Part shown: in pieces, positions 1-15,469 of the stretch
Layout: each line of letters begins with the position of its first letter
Numbering within the stretch: position 1 is the stretch's first letter
Assembly (NCBI RefSeq): GCF_000412695.1
Contig: NC_021499.1
Location: forward strand, 4,650,001-4,714,000
Reading direction: 5' to 3'
Origin: Pseudomonas resinovorans NBRC 106553
Lineage (GTDB): Bacteria > Pseudomonadota > Gammaproteobacteria > Pseudomonadales > Pseudomonadaceae
DNA: 64,000 nt
Translations under genes and position numbers: made by a program
Notes under the pieces: generated by a model
What the model saw: only the letters and a program-made list of their open reading frames with translations
What the model was told of the DNA's origin: nothing
Databases searched by the model: none

Positions 1-1
1 G

Positions 2-193
2 GAACGCCGGCAAGCCATCATCCGCAAGCAAGTGCGCAGCGGCATGACCCGCGCCGACGTGGAGAGCGCCCTGGGCAAACCGGATCGGGTCAGCGGCAAC
101 AACGGCCAGCTGCGCTATCACTACGGGAAAAAGAAAGGAGCGAGCCACCAGGTCGCGTTCGACGAGGCGGGCTGCGTGAAAGGGAGGCGCTGA
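2..193 (+). CDS. C-terminal part of a BamE/SmpA-like protein (5' end outside window)
   Basis: An open frame enters from the window edge and ends at TGA 191-193, leaving 63 residues. The visible part contains SGMTRADVESALGKPDRV, which matches the G-M-T-x-x-x-V-x-x-x-L-G-x-P signature of the SmpA/OmlA (BamE-like) fold. A short beta-rich tail and a basic end (KGRR) follow. Proteins with this fold are usually small lipoproteins or periplasmic proteins, but the N-terminus that would show a signal peptide is missing. The exact family member cannot be named. A strong hairpin terminator follows 15 bases after the stop. Confidence 0.6.
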   Translation, partial: ERRQAIIRKQVRSGMTRADVESALGKPDRVSGNNGQLRYHYGKKKGASHQVAFDEAGCVKGRR

Positions 194-208
194 AACGACA
201 ATAAAAAA

Positions 209-235
209 GGGCCTGCATTTCTGCAGGCCCTTTCG
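209..235. terminator. Bidirectional intrinsic terminator
   Basis: A 9-bp GC-rich stem (209-217 with 222-230) encloses a 4-base loop. It is flanked by an A-run on the left and a short T-run on the right. It can end the BamE-like gene on the plus strand and the tRNA-Arg transcript on the minus strand, where the stem is followed by TTTTTT. Confidence 0.85.
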
Positions 236-238
236 GTA

Positions 239-315
239 TGGCGCACTCAGGAGGATTCGAACCTCCGACCGCCCGGTTCGTAGCCGGGTACTCTATCCAG
301 CTGAGCTATGAGTGC
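239..315 (-). tRNA. tRNA-Arg (anticodon ACG), copy 1
   Basis: Read on the minus strand this is a 77-nt cloverleaf. The acceptor arm pairs GCACTCA (315-309) with TGAGTGC (249-243). The 7-base anticodon loop CTACGAA gives anticodon ACG, the T-arm has GGTTCGAATCC, and the 3' CCA is encoded (241-239). ACG is normally edited to ICG and reads CGU, CGC and CGA. It is identical to the second copy 71 bp away. Confidence 0.97.
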
Positions 316-386
316 GTATCGGTGCTTTTAGACCAGATCACCGCTGGTTTCTTCAGGATTCCGGACCAAGCCGGACATCTTGAAAA

Positions 387-463
387 TGGCGCACTCAGGA
401 GGATTCGAACCTCCGACCGCCCGGTTCGTAGCCGGGTACTCTATCCAGCTGAGCTATGAGTGC
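387..463 (-). tRNA. tRNA-Arg (anticodon ACG), copy 2
   Basis: This 77-nt cloverleaf is identical to the copy at 239-315, with acceptor 463-457 paired to 397-391, anticodon ACG and encoded CCA (389-387). It lies upstream of the other copy on the minus strand and directly behind a strong promoter (477-504). The two genes are probably transcribed together. Confidence 0.97.
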
Positions 464-476
464 GTTGTGGGCGCGC

Positions 477-504
477 ATTATAGGGCTTTAAAACTTCTGG
501 TCAA
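477..504 (-). promoter_or_regulatory. Promoter of the tRNA-Arg pair
   Basis: On the minus strand, TTGACC (504-499) and TATAAT (482-477) are separated by 16 bp. A GC-rich discriminator, GCGCGC, follows immediately after the -10. That discriminator is typical of stable-RNA promoters under stringent control. Transcription would start a few bases before the second tRNA-Arg copy. Confidence 0.8.
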
Positions 505-570
505 CTTCTTTTTCGATAAATTTCAATAACTTATCGATCTATCGTTGAACCGCCCTACAACACTGAATAA

Positions 571-661
571 TGGCGGAGAAGGGGGGATTCGAACCCCCGA
601 CACCCTTTTGAGGTGTACTCCCTTAGCAGGGGAGCGCCTTCGGCCACTCGGCCACCTCTCC
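571..661 (-). tRNA. tRNA-Ser (anticodon GCT)
   Basis: On the minus strand this is a 91-nt class II tRNA. The acceptor GGAGAGG (661-655) pairs with CTTCTCC, the anticodon stem CTCCC/GGGAG encloses CTGCTAA (anticodon GCT), and there is a long variable arm. The T-arm is GGTTCGAATCC and CCA is encoded (573-571). It reads AGC and AGU. Confidence 0.96.
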
Positions 662-675
662 GCAACACGGGGCGC

Positions 676-703
676 ATGATAACCATGTTTTCCCCGTTTG
701 CAA
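676..703 (-). promoter_or_regulatory. Promoter of tRNA-Ser
   Basis: On the minus strand, TTGCAA (703-698) and TATCAT (681-676) are separated by 16 bp, and a GC-rich stretch (GCGCCCCG) follows the -10. The -35 starts only about 20 bp after the rsmA stop codon, so tRNA-Ser has its own promoter. Confidence 0.7.
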
Positions 704-723
704 AGCCAAAAATTGCAGAAAAA

Positions 724-909
724 TTAGTGGCTTGGTTCTTGGTCTTTCTCTTTCTGTATGCGCTGGTAGATTTCTTCGCGATGCACGGCAACCTCCTTGG
801 GGGCATTGACACCAATGCGCACCTGATTACCTTTCACGCCAAGAACGGTCACAGTGACATCGTCACCCACCATCAGGGTCTCTCCGACCCGGCGAGTCAG
901 AATCAGCAT
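724..909 (-). CDS. rsmA: RsmA/CsrA post-transcriptional regulator
   Basis: RsmA is a 61-residue homodimeric RNA-binding protein that binds A-N-GGA motifs, usually in hairpin loops near ribosome binding sites. It represses or stabilises mRNAs and is titrated by RsmX/Y/Z-type small RNAs. The start [17 protein letters not shown] is the family signature. The RNA-contact residues Leu4 and Arg44 (in VHREE) are present and the length is the family norm. An ATG at 909 was chosen because AAGGAGAAAGGA precedes it directly; a longer frame would add 14 atypical residues. That leader itself contains two AGGA motifs, so autoregulation is possible (inference). It lies downstream of lysC but behind the lysC terminator, in the classic alaS-lysC-rsmA order. 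Confidence 0.97.
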   Translation of the reverse strand: MLILTRRVGETLMVGDDVTVTVLGVKGNQVRIGVNAPKEVAVHREEIYQRIQKEKDQEPSH

Positions 910-1056
910 TCCTTTCTCCTTACGGATTCGTTTCGGGACAACAGTCTGCAAAAAAGAAATGGTTACGGCTTCGGCACGTACAACCGCCGGAGCTTACACC
1001 CAAGTATTGACCAGCCCCGGCAAAAGGAAAGTTCCGCCGTAGCGGCCAAAAACGAC

Positions 1057-1084
1057 AAAAGGCGCGGGGTGAGCCGCGCCTTTT
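1057..1084 (-). terminator. lysC terminator
   Basis: A perfect 11-bp stem (1057-1067 with 1074-1084) with a short loop starts 11 bases after the lysC stop on the minus strand. The 3' arm ends in TTTT. It separates lysC from rsmA, which therefore needs its own promoter in 910-1056. Confidence 0.8.
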
Positions 1085-1094
1085 GTGAGTTGGC

Positions 1095-2330
1095 TTACTC
1101 GCCCTGGTGGTTCGGGGCGTCCAGCTCGAATGCAGTGTGAAGGGCCCGTACCGCCAACTCCAGGTATTTCTCTTCGATGACCACGGAAACCTTGATTTCC
1201 GAGGTAGAGATCATCTGGATGTTGATGGTTTCCTTGGCCAGGGCCTCGAACATGCGGCTGGCGACACCCGCGTGGGAGCGCATGCCGACACCAACGATGG
1301 ATACCTTGGCGATCTTGGTGTCGCCGATCACTTCACGGGCGCCGAGCTCGCTTGCGGTCTGCTCCAGCACGCGCTGGGCGGCCTGGTAGTCGTTGCGATG
1401 CACGGTGAAGGTGAAATCGGTGGTGTTATCGTGCGCCACGTTCTGCACGATCATGTCCACTTCGATGTTGGCCGCGCTGATGGGGCCGAGGATCTTGAAG
1501 GCCACGCCCGGGATATCCGGCACGCCACGGATGGTCAGCTTGGCTTCGTCGCGATTGAAGGCGATGCCGGAGATGATCGGCTGTTCCATGGATTCCTCTT
1601 CATCAAGGGTAATGAGGGTGCCCGGACCCTCCTGGAAGCTGTGCAGCACGCGCAGCGGGACGTTGTATTTGCCGGCGAATTCCACCGAACGGATCTGCAG
1701 CACCTTGGAGCCGAGGCTGGCCATTTCCAGCATCTCTTCGAAGGTGATCTTGTCCAGGCGCTGGGCCTGGGGAACCACGCGCGGGTCGGTGGTGTAGACG
1801 CCATCTACATCGGTGTAGATCTGGCACTCATCCGCCTTCAGCGCCGCGGCCAGGGCCACGCCGGTGGTATCGGAACCACCACGACCGAGGGTGGTGATGT
1901 TGCCGTGCTCGTCCACACCCTGGAAACCGGCAACCACGACCACGCGACCGGCCTTGAGGTCGGTACGGATCTTCTGGTCGTCGATCTGCAGGATACGAGC
2001 CTTGTTGTGCGAGCTGTCGGTGAGGATGCGCACCTGGTTCCCGGTGTAGGACACCGCCGGAACGCCGCGCTTGATCAGCGCCATGGCCAGCAGGGCGATG
2101 GTCACCTGCTCGCCGGTGGACACCATCACGTCCAGTTCGCGCGGAACCGGTGTGTCGCTGATCTGTTTGGCCAGATCGATCAGGCGGTTGGTTTCACCGC
2201 TCATGGCGGAAACCACGACCACGATGTCATCGCCGCCTTCGCGGAACTTCTTCACCTTCTCGGCCACCTGTTCGATGCGCTCGACAGTGCCGACCGAGGT
2301 CCCCCCAAACTTCTGTACGATCAAAGCCAT
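1095..2330 (-). CDS. lysC: Aspartate kinase, alpha subunit
   Basis: This enzyme phosphorylates L-aspartate in the first step of lysine, threonine, methionine and diaminopimelate synthesis. The 411-residue protein starts MALIVQKFGGTSVG, the amino-acid kinase signature (KFGGTS at residues 7-12), and carries the substrate motif GFQGVDEHGNITTLGRGGSD near residues 135-154. Two C-terminal ACT domains (about 260-411) are the expected site of lysine and threonine feedback inhibition. It stands alone between alaS and rsmA with its own terminator. A well-placed internal start at codon 248 could give a separate ACT-only beta subunit (see the feature at 1587-1601). Confidence 0.97.
   Translation of the reverse strand: MALIVQKFGGTSVGTVERIEQVAEKVKKFREGGDDIVVVVSAMSGETNRLIDLAKQISDTPVPRELDVMVSTGEQVTIALLAMALIKRGVPAVSYTGNQVRILTDSSHNKARILQIDDQKIRTDLKAGRVVVVAGFQGVDEHGNITTLGRGGSDTTGVALAAALKADECQIYTDVDGVYTTDPRVVPQAQRLDKITFEEMLEMASLGSKVLQIRSVEFAGKYNVPLRVLHSFQEGPGTLITLDEEESMEQPIISGIAFNRDEAKLTIRGVPDIPGVAFKILGPISAANIEVDMIVQNVAHDNTTDFTFTVHRNDYQAAQRVLEQTASELGAREVIGDTKIAKVSIVGVGMRSHAGVASRMFEALAKETINIQMISTSEIKVSVVIEEKYLELAVRALHTAFELDAPNHQGE
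1587..1601 (-). promoter_or_regulatory. Possible internal ribosome binding site and start of an aspartokinase beta subunit
   Basis: Inside lysC, on the minus strand, GAAGAGGA is followed four bases later by the in-frame ATG 1589-1587 (Met248). Translation from here would give 164 residues (1095-1589) consisting of both ACT domains. In Corynebacterium and some other bacteria, aspartokinase is alpha2-beta2 with beta made from such an internal start. The Shine-Dalgarno match and spacing are seen in the sequence; use of the site is inferred. Confidence 0.45.
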
Positions 2331-2386
2331 TTCAAAAGCCGCCTAATCCCGTGAAGGGCGCCCATTAAACAATCAACGCAGAACAC

Positions 2387-2423
2387 TGCCAAGGCCCGCC
2401 GGGCGTGGGGCGGACCGTTGGCA
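2387..2423 (-). terminator. Hairpin between alaS and lysC
   Basis: An imperfect stem (about 2387-2400 with 2409-2423) begins 8 bases after the alaS stop. No T-run follows it on the minus strand. It may weaken read-through or protect the alaS 3' end rather than act as a full terminator. Confidence 0.35.
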
Positions 2424-2430
2424 TCGGGTC

Positions 2431-5052
<2,622 letters not shown>

Positions 5053-5236
5053 AGGTTCTTCCACGGAAGCTGCGGCCACGATGGTGGGTGCAATTCGTTA
5101 TCGGCGAAAAGGCGGCAAGCGGAAGTTGGCGAGAAAGCAGCAGGTTTCAAGGGAAATCCGGGTATTTCCCGCCTGTTTCCGACATTGCGCGCGACACTCG
5201 CAGCCGTCTGGCGACAGGCATACGAAACACCGGCAA

Positions 5237-5258
5237 AGGGCCGCATTATATCGGCCCT
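5237..5258 (-). promoter_or_regulatory. alaS -10 box inside a palindrome
   Basis: AGGGCCG (5237-5243) and CGGCCCT (5252-5258) form a perfect 7-bp inverted repeat. The 8 bases between them contain ATTATA, which is TATAAT on the minus strand (5250-5245) and points toward alaS 185 bp away. No good -35 is visible. E. coli AlaRS is known to repress its own gene by binding a palindrome at the promoter; that the same holds here is inference. Confidence 0.5.
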
Positions 5259-5317
5259 GCGCGTCCCGGATAGTCTCTTTGTGCGATAGATCGCGGCTAT
5301 TTGTCCGCGTCGCGGAA

Positions 5318-6322
5318 TCAGGCCTTTTGGAAGGCGGCAAAAGCCTCGATCACCGGTGCGATATCGCCGCCCTGCACGTCCAGGTGGGTGACCAGGCGCA
5401 GGCGCGCCGCCGGGCTCACGCGAATGCCCCGGGCCGCGAGGAATTCGCCGAGGGGCCGGGCCCGCTCGCCGATCTGCACATAGACCATGTTGCTCTGCAC
5501 CGGCTCCACCTCGAAGCCCAGCTCCCGCAGGCCCGCTCCCAGCCGCTCGGCGTTGGCGTGGTCTTCCGCCAGGCGCTCTACCTGGTGGTCCAGCGCGTAG
5601 AGCCCCGCCGCCGCCAGCATGCCGGCCTGACGCATCCCGCCGCCGACCATCTTGCGCAAGCGCCTGGCCTTGGCGATCAGCGCCTCGCTGCCGCAGAGCA
5701 CCGAGCCCACCGGTGCGCCAAGGCCCTTGGACAGGCACACCGACACCGAGTCGAAGTGGCGGGTGATCTCGCCGGCATCCAGCCCCAGCTTCACCGCCGC
5801 GTTGTAAAGGCGCGCGCCATCCAGGTGCAGGCCCAGGCCACGACGACGGGTCAGCTCACGGGCCGCCACCAGGTATTCCATGGGCAGTACCTTGCCCTGC
5901 ATGGTGTTTTCCAGCGCCAGCAGGCGGGTGCGTGCGAAGTGGAAGTCATCCTGCTTGATGGCCGCTTCCACCTTGCCCAGGTCGAGGCTGCCGTCGGCCT
6001 CGCCCTCGATGGGCTGGGGCTGGATGGAGCCGAGCACGGCGGCGCCGCCGCCCTCGTATTTGTAGGTGTGGGCCTGCTGCCCGACTATGTATTCGTCGCC
6101 ACGTTCGCAGTGGGCCATCAGGCCCAGCAGGTTGCTCATGGTGCCGGTGGGCACGAACAGCGCGGCCGCGAAACCCAGGCGCTCGGCGAGGGTCGCCTCC
6201 AGGCGGTTCACCGAGGGGTCTTCGCCGTACACGTCGTCACCCAGCTCGGCGCGCTCCATGGCCAGGCGCATGCCGGCGGTGGGTTGGGTAACGGTGTCGC
6301 TGCGCAGGTCGATCAGGCTCAT
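5318..6322 (-). CDS. ltaE: Low-specificity L-threonine aldolase
   Basis: This PLP enzyme cleaves L-threonine and L-allo-threonine to glycine and acetaldehyde. The 334-residue protein starts [15 protein letters not shown], the canonical N-terminus of the family. It has the HLDGARLYN aspartate motif near residue 168 and the PLP lysine at 199 within [13 protein letters not shown]. It lies upstream of alaS on the same strand, separated by 265 bp that hold the alaS promoter. The same position in P. aeruginosa carries a beta-eliminating-lyase family gene, so the placement is ancestral. Confidence 0.92.
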   Translation of the reverse strand: MSLIDLRSDTVTQPTAGMRLAMERAELGDDVYGEDPSVNRLEATLAERLGFAAALFVPTGTMSNLLGLMAHCERGDEYIVGQQAHTYKYEGGGAAVLGSIQPQPIEGEADGSLDLGKVEAAIKQDDFHFARTRLLALENTMQGKVLPMEYLVAARELTRRRGLGLHLDGARLYNAAVKLGLDAGEITRHFDSVSVCLSKGLGAPVGSVLCGSEALIAKARRLRKMVGGGMRQAGMLAAAGLYALDHQVERLAEDHANAERLGAGLRELGFEVEPVQSNMVYVQIGERARPLGEFLAARGIRVSPAARLRLVTHLDVQGGDIAPVIEAFAAFQKA

Positions 6323-6402
6323 GCCGGGCTCCTTGGATAAGCGGAAAGCTCGATCCTAAGGCCCGGCGCCTTGCGGGTACAGGTACAGAAGGGAACGAAA
6401 CG

Positions 6403-7401
6403 TCAGACGTCGGCGGGAACGATCAAGATGCCGGCCCGCAGGCCATTCCTCACCCTGGGATTGGGGAAGATGATGCGGGCCCCCTCCTCCTCCACCACCC
6501 AACGGGTGCCGGCGATGTCCTCGGCCAGCAGGTAGCCCACGGGCAGTTCGCTGAAGTTCTCGATATCCGGCGCCAGATGCAGCTGGAAGGAATCGCTGTG
6601 CTTGATGATTTCCCGTGAAACCGAGAACAGTTGCAGGCCGTCCAGGTTGCCGTCGTCGAACTCCGGCTCACGGCCTTCGATCAGGCTGTGCAGGCGAGCT
6701 TCCAGGCGGTCGAGGTTGACCTCCTGGTTGCTGCCGAAGGGACGCGCCTTGCCCAGCTCCAGGGTAAAGGCCTCGGCATCCAGGTGCGCATAGGTGTAGG
6801 AGCTGAAGGTGATCCCGGTCTTGCTTTGCAGCAGCACCGCGTCGATTCCGGCGGCGCGCAGCCGGGCCAGTTCCAGGCGCGAATGCTCGCGACCGTCGAC
6901 GTAGGGGTAGAGGGCGAACTGCTCGATCTTCGAGCCGCGAATGGCGGTATGCAGGTCGTAGTGCAGGCGCGCGCGCTCGGGCTTGCTGAAGAAAGCCGCC
7001 GCGTAGCGTTCCAGCTCGCCGGCACGCATGGCTTCGAAGCCGCTGGATTCGGCATGCCGGCCGTTGAACAGGCGATTGATGTCCTGCTCGACGAAACGCT
7101 CGCCGCGGCGCATGGCCTCGGGGTTGCCCAGCAGGAAGAGGATTCGCGCACGCGGCTTGAGCTGGCCGCGAGCGATGGCCTGGACCAGGCGGTCCAGCAA
7201 TTCGATCGGGGCGGTCTCGTTACCGTGAACCCCGGCCGAAAGCAGCAGGTCGAGCCCGCTGTCCTCGGTGGCCGGCGGGGTGACGTCGAGTGCCCCCTCG
7301 CCCAGCCAGTGCAGGCGCACACCCCCGGATGTCAGCTGGATCTTCTCGGTCGGCTCGCGGCCGGCGAGGGTCAGTTCAAGCAGTTTCCCGAGGGCTAGCA
7401 T
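6403..7401 (-). CDS. astE: Succinylglutamate desuccinylase (AST pathway, last step)
   Basis: This zinc hydrolase releases succinate and glutamate from N2-succinylglutamate and completes arginine catabolism by the AST route. The 332 residues include [11 protein letters not shown] (zinc-binding His and Glu, near residue 58), [11 protein letters not shown] and [10 protein letters not shown] with the second zinc His. This pattern is typical of the AstE/AspA carboxypeptidase-like family. It is the last gene of the aru operon, 9 bp after the small acidic gene. In P. aeruginosa the gene is also called aruE. Confidence 0.95.
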   Translation of the reverse strand: MLALGKLLELTLAGREPTEKIQLTSGGVRLHWLGEGALDVTPPATEDSGLDLLLSAGVHGNETAPIELLDRLVQAIARGQLKPRARILFLLGNPEAMRRGERFVEQDINRLFNGRHAESSGFEAMRAGELERYAAAFFSKPERARLHYDLHTAIRGSKIEQFALYPYVDGREHSRLELARLRAAGIDAVLLQSKTGITFSSYTYAHLDAEAFTLELGKARPFGSNQEVNLDRLEARLHSLIEGREPEFDDGNLDGLQLFSVSREIIKHSDSFQLHLAPDIENFSELPVGYLLAEDIAGTRWVVEEEGARIIFPNPRVRNGLRAGILIVPADV

Positions 7402-7410
7402 CCTGTTACC

Positions 7411-7701
7411 TCAATGATCGTGGTCGCAATCGGGACCATGCACATGGTCGTCGTCACCCTCGACGTCGGCCGGTTCCATTTCCAGTTGCAGGCTGACCAG
7501 GTTGGTGGCCAGCGGGCGCAGCAGCAGGTTGGCGTACTCGGTGTCGCCCTCCTCCACGTCCACGCCGATCAGCAGTTGGCCGTTGCCAGCCTGCTGGATC
7601 CAGACTTCCTTGCCCTGCCAGACCACGGCGAAACGGGTGCAGGAGGTTTCGAGCTGGGTGCCGTCGGTATCTTCGAGGATCAGTTGCAGGGCATCGGACA
7701 T
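7411..7701 (-). CDS. Small acidic His/Asp-rich protein of the aru operon, unknown function
   Basis: This is a 96-residue protein with no signal peptide or membrane segment. The N-terminal 75 residues form an even alternation of hydrophobic and acidic residues, likely a small beta-rich fold. The tail GDDDHVHGPDCDHDH is dense in Asp, His and one Cys, and looks able to bind a metal. A gene of this size sits at the same place between aruB and aruE in P. aeruginosa. Its conserved position inside an arginine-catabolic operon suggests a role with AstB or the zinc enzyme AstE, but I cannot assign one. Confidence 0.8.
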   Translation of the reverse strand: MSDALQLILEDTDGTQLETSCTRFAVVWQGKEVWIQQAGNGQLLIGVDVEEGDTEYANLLLRPLATNLVSLQLEMEPADVEGDDDHVHGPDCDHDH

Positions 7702-7711
7702 TTCAGGAGTC

Positions 7712-11540
<3,829 letters not shown>

Positions 11541-11626
11541 AGTGCCTCCAGACATTGCGCTCCCCTCCGTCCGAGGGAAGCCAGGGAGAGAGCCGGGCTC
11601 TCATCCGATCCAAACAGGGTCCACCA

Positions 11627-11643
11627 CCTCCCCCGGGGGGAGG
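11627..11643 (-). other. GC hairpin between aruF and aruG
   Basis: The pairing CCTCCC/GGGAGG (11627-11632 with 11638-11643) forms a short strong hairpin. It starts 12 bases after the aruF stop codon, in a 115-bp gap of an otherwise tightly packed operon. It has no T-run and is more likely an mRNA-stabilising or attenuating element than a terminator. Confidence 0.4.
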
Positions 11644-11655
11644 CGGTTCAACGAC

Positions 11656-12672
11656 TCAAACGGCGATCAGGCGGACGCTCGCACCTTCGCCGACACCCAG
11701 GGCCTCGGCCGTTTCGGCGTCCAGCACCACCGGCTTGCCGGGCACCCAGTCGAGCTCGGCGACTATGGCGCGGAAGTCCTGCAGCTGGCCGTTGCACACC
11801 AGGTACTGGCGGCTGCCCTTGCCCTGCTCGCCGAGCTTCACCGGCACCATGCGGCTCTGGGCGATGGAGCGGATGCCCGAGGTACGGGCATGGAGGGTCG
11901 GGCCACCGTCGAAGATGTCAATGTAGTTGTCGGTCTCGAAGCCTTCGCGCATCAGGATGTCGAAGGTGATCTGCGCGCGCGGGTGCACCTGCCCCATGGA
12001 TTCCTGGGCCTCGTCCGGCAGCAAGGGCACGTAGATCGGGTAGTTCGGCATCAGCTCGGCGAGGAAGGTGCGGCTCTTGAGGCCGGACAGGCGCTCGGCC
12101 TCGGTGTAGTTGAGGTCGAAGAAATTGCGCCCTACCGCGTCCCAGAACGGCGACTCGCCCTGTTCGTCGCTGTAGCCGACGATTTCCACCACCACCGCAT
12201 CGGCGAAGCGCTCCGGGTGGCTGGCCATGAACAGCAGGCGGCCACGGGAGTTGAGCTCGGCGGTGGGGGTATTCACCAGGTCGCGCTCGACGTAGAAGCT
12301 GGTCAGCAGGCTGTTGCCGGTGAGGTCGTGGCACAGCGACAGGACGTGGATCTTGTTGTGGATCGACAGCGACCGGGAGGCGTGCACGAACGTCTCGTTG
12401 CGGAAGCTGTAGAAGGGCTCGGAGAAGCCGGCGGAGGCGACGATCGCCGAGCAGCCCGCCAGGCGTCCGGTCTTGCTGTCTTCCAGCACGAAGAAATAGC
12501 TTTCCTCGCCATTGAAGCTCACTTCGGCGGCGAAGGACGCCTCGGACGCGCCGATCTTCTCGGCCAGGACCTGGGCATCGTCCGGCAATGAAGTGACACC
12601 CACGGGGCTATCCGCGGCCAGGCGCTGCACTTCAGCGAGGTCGGCCATTTGCGCGGGGCGCATCACCAGCAT
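11656..12672 (-). CDS. aruF: Arginine/ornithine N-succinyltransferase, alpha subunit
   Basis: This is the second subunit of the succinyltransferase with AruG. It has 338 residues beginning MLVMRPAQMADLAEVQRLAA. Conserved family segments include YVERDLVNTPTAELNSRGRLL, GESPFWDAVGRNFF and DIFDGGPTLHARTSGIRSI, each with a recognisable partner in AruG. The ATG at 12672 was chosen because AAGGAG lies just upstream; the longer open frame adds 29 unlikely residues. It is the second gene of the operon after aruC. Confidence 0.95.
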   Translation of the reverse strand: MLVMRPAQMADLAEVQRLAADSPVGVTSLPDDAQVLAEKIGASEASFAAEVSFNGEESYFFVLEDSKTGRLAGCSAIVASAGFSEPFYSFRNETFVHASRSLSIHNKIHVLSLCHDLTGNSLLTSFYVERDLVNTPTAELNSRGRLLFMASHPERFADAVVVEIVGYSDEQGESPFWDAVGRNFFDLNYTEAERLSGLKSRTFLAELMPNYPIYVPLLPDEAQESMGQVHPRAQITFDILMREGFETDNYIDIFDGGPTLHARTSGIRSIAQSRMVPVKLGEQGKGSRQYLVCNGQLQDFRAIVAELDWVPGKPVVLDAETAEALGVGEGASVRLIAV

Positions 12673-12776
12673 GGGGGTCACTCCTTTTCTTGATGAAGAC
12701 TCCGAACGAACCAGTGGTTCCATCCGGAGAAAAGCGGGGCCCCGAAAGGCCGGGCGCACGCGTGAATCTGTGTAGT

Positions 12777-12808
12777 CGCCGGACCCGGCGGATCGGCCGG
12801 GTCCGGCG
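12777..12808 (-). other. Strong hairpin between aruC and aruF
   Basis: A perfect 13-bp GC-rich stem (12777-12789 with 12796-12808) with a 6-base loop starts 5 bases after the aruC stop. No T-run follows on the minus strand. It could lower read-through into aruF-G or protect the aruC mRNA, giving more aminotransferase than downstream enzymes. Confidence 0.55.
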
Positions 12809-12813
12809 GGGTA

Positions 12814-14164
<1,351 letters not shown>

Positions 14165-14280
14165 GAAAGCGTCGGGAAGGCGCAGTTTAAACGCTGATCG
14201 CCGCCGCCACGCACCGGTGGGGAAATTTTCTCCACGGGGTGACTGGCGGGTATCGATGTATGAAGGAAGAGGGAATCCTG

Positions 14281-14365
14281 TGGGGGCGAATTCATTCGCC
14301 ATGCAGGCCACAGGCCTGCCCCGGGGGGCCGCTACGCAGCCCTTGGCGAATGAATTCGCCCCTAC
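14281..14365. repeat. Inverted repeat, GTAGG...CCTAC family (GCGAATTCATTCGC type)
   Basis: The left arm (14281-14301) and right arm (14345-14365) are almost perfect inverted repeats around GGCGAATTCATTCGCC. The middle is GC-rich and contains AGGCC palindromes. The same arm sequence recurs at 60553. It sits downstream of argR and upstream of the aruC promoter, where it could act as a terminator for the argR transcript. It resembles the REP-type extragenic repeats common in Pseudomonas. Confidence 0.75.
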
Positions 14366-14386
14366 AACAAGAAGGAACGAGCGGAA

Positions 14387-15373
14387 TCAGCCGCGCTCAG
14401 CCACGGCAACCGGCTGCTGGGTCTCGAACGGGCTGGCGCCACGGCGCTGGTTGCGGTCTTCGCGGGGGGTGACGCCGAAGAAATTGCGGTAGGCGCTGGA
14501 GAAGTGCGGACCGGAGGAGAAGCCGCAGGACAGGCCGATCTGGATGATCGACTTGCTGGTCTGCATCAGCATCTGCCGCGCCTTGTTCAGGCGCAGTTCC
14601 AGGTAGTACTGGCTGGGCACGCGATTGAGGTACTGCTTGAAGATGCGCTCCAGCTGGCGACGGGACACGCAGACATGCTGGGCGATCTCGTCGGTGGTCA
14701 GCGGCTCTTCGATGTTGGCTTCCATCAACAGCACGGCCTGGGTCAGCTTGGGATGGCTGGAGCCGAGGCGGTTCTGCAGCGGAATACGCTGGCGCTCGCC
14801 CCCCTCGCGGATGCGCTCCACCACCAGCTCCTCGGAGACCGCGCCGGCCAGCTCGGCACCGTGGTCGCGCGCCAGCACCGCCAGCAGCAGATCGAGCACC
14901 GCCAGGCCACCGCACGCGGTGATGCGGTCACGATCCCAGTCGAACAGGTGGCTGGTGGCGATCACCTTGGGGAACCGCTCGGCGAAGTCGTCCTGCCAAC
15001 GCCAGTGCACCGCCGCGCGGTAACCGTCCAGCAGGCCCAGCTGCGCCAGAGGGTAGACGCCGGCGGACAGGCCACCGATCACGCAGCCCGCACGCACCAG
15101 TTGCTTGAGCGCCGCCGACAGCGCCGGCGACATCTGCGTCGGCGGCTCGTCGGCCAGCAGGAACAGGCGCTGCTGGCCTTCCAGCTTGCCGGTCCAGGCC
15201 TCCCCCGGCAGGCGCCAGGCGCCCTCGGCGGCCGGTTCGGCCTGGAGGAAGGCGATCTCGTAAACCACTTCCGGGTGCAGTCGCTGGGCAACACGCAAGG
15301 CTTCCTCGGCCAGCGCCAGGGTCAGCGCCTTGGTACCGGGCCAGAGGAGAAAAGCGATTCGATGGGCAGTCAT
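14387..15373 (-). CDS. argR: ArgR, AraC-family arginine-responsive regulator
   Basis: In Pseudomonas this regulator activates arginine uptake and catabolism and represses synthesis; it is unrelated to enteric ArgR. The 328 residues have an N-terminal DJ-1/PfpI (glutamine-amidotransferase-like) domain starting MTAHRIAFLLWPGTKALTLA, with GGLSAGVYPLA in the nucleophile-elbow position (Ser, not Cys, so non-enzymatic). The C-terminal AraC DNA-binding domain (about 215-315) includes VSRRQLERIFKQYLNRVPSQYY and GLSCGFSSGPHFSSAYRNFFG. ATG 15373 was chosen because MTAHRI is the conserved start. It is the last gene of the aot operon. Confidence 0.96.
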   Translation of the reverse strand: MTAHRIAFLLWPGTKALTLALAEEALRVAQRLHPEVVYEIAFLQAEPAAEGAWRLPGEAWTGKLEGQQRLFLLADEPPTQMSPALSAALKQLVRAGCVIGGLSAGVYPLAQLGLLDGYRAAVHWRWQDDFAERFPKVIATSHLFDWDRDRITACGGLAVLDLLLAVLARDHGAELAGAVSEELVVERIREGGERQRIPLQNRLGSSHPKLTQAVLLMEANIEEPLTTDEIAQHVCVSRRQLERIFKQYLNRVPSQYYLELRLNKARQMLMQTSKSIIQIGLSCGFSSGPHFSSAYRNFFGVTPREDRNQRRGASPFETQQPVAVAERG

Positions 15374-15469
15374 GGCAGGCAGCTTAGCAGACCCCGGCAA
15401 AAGGAAATGGACAAGGTGAACAAGGGGTTGGAATGCACCGCGGCGACCTTCCGGCCGCCGCGTCTTGGC

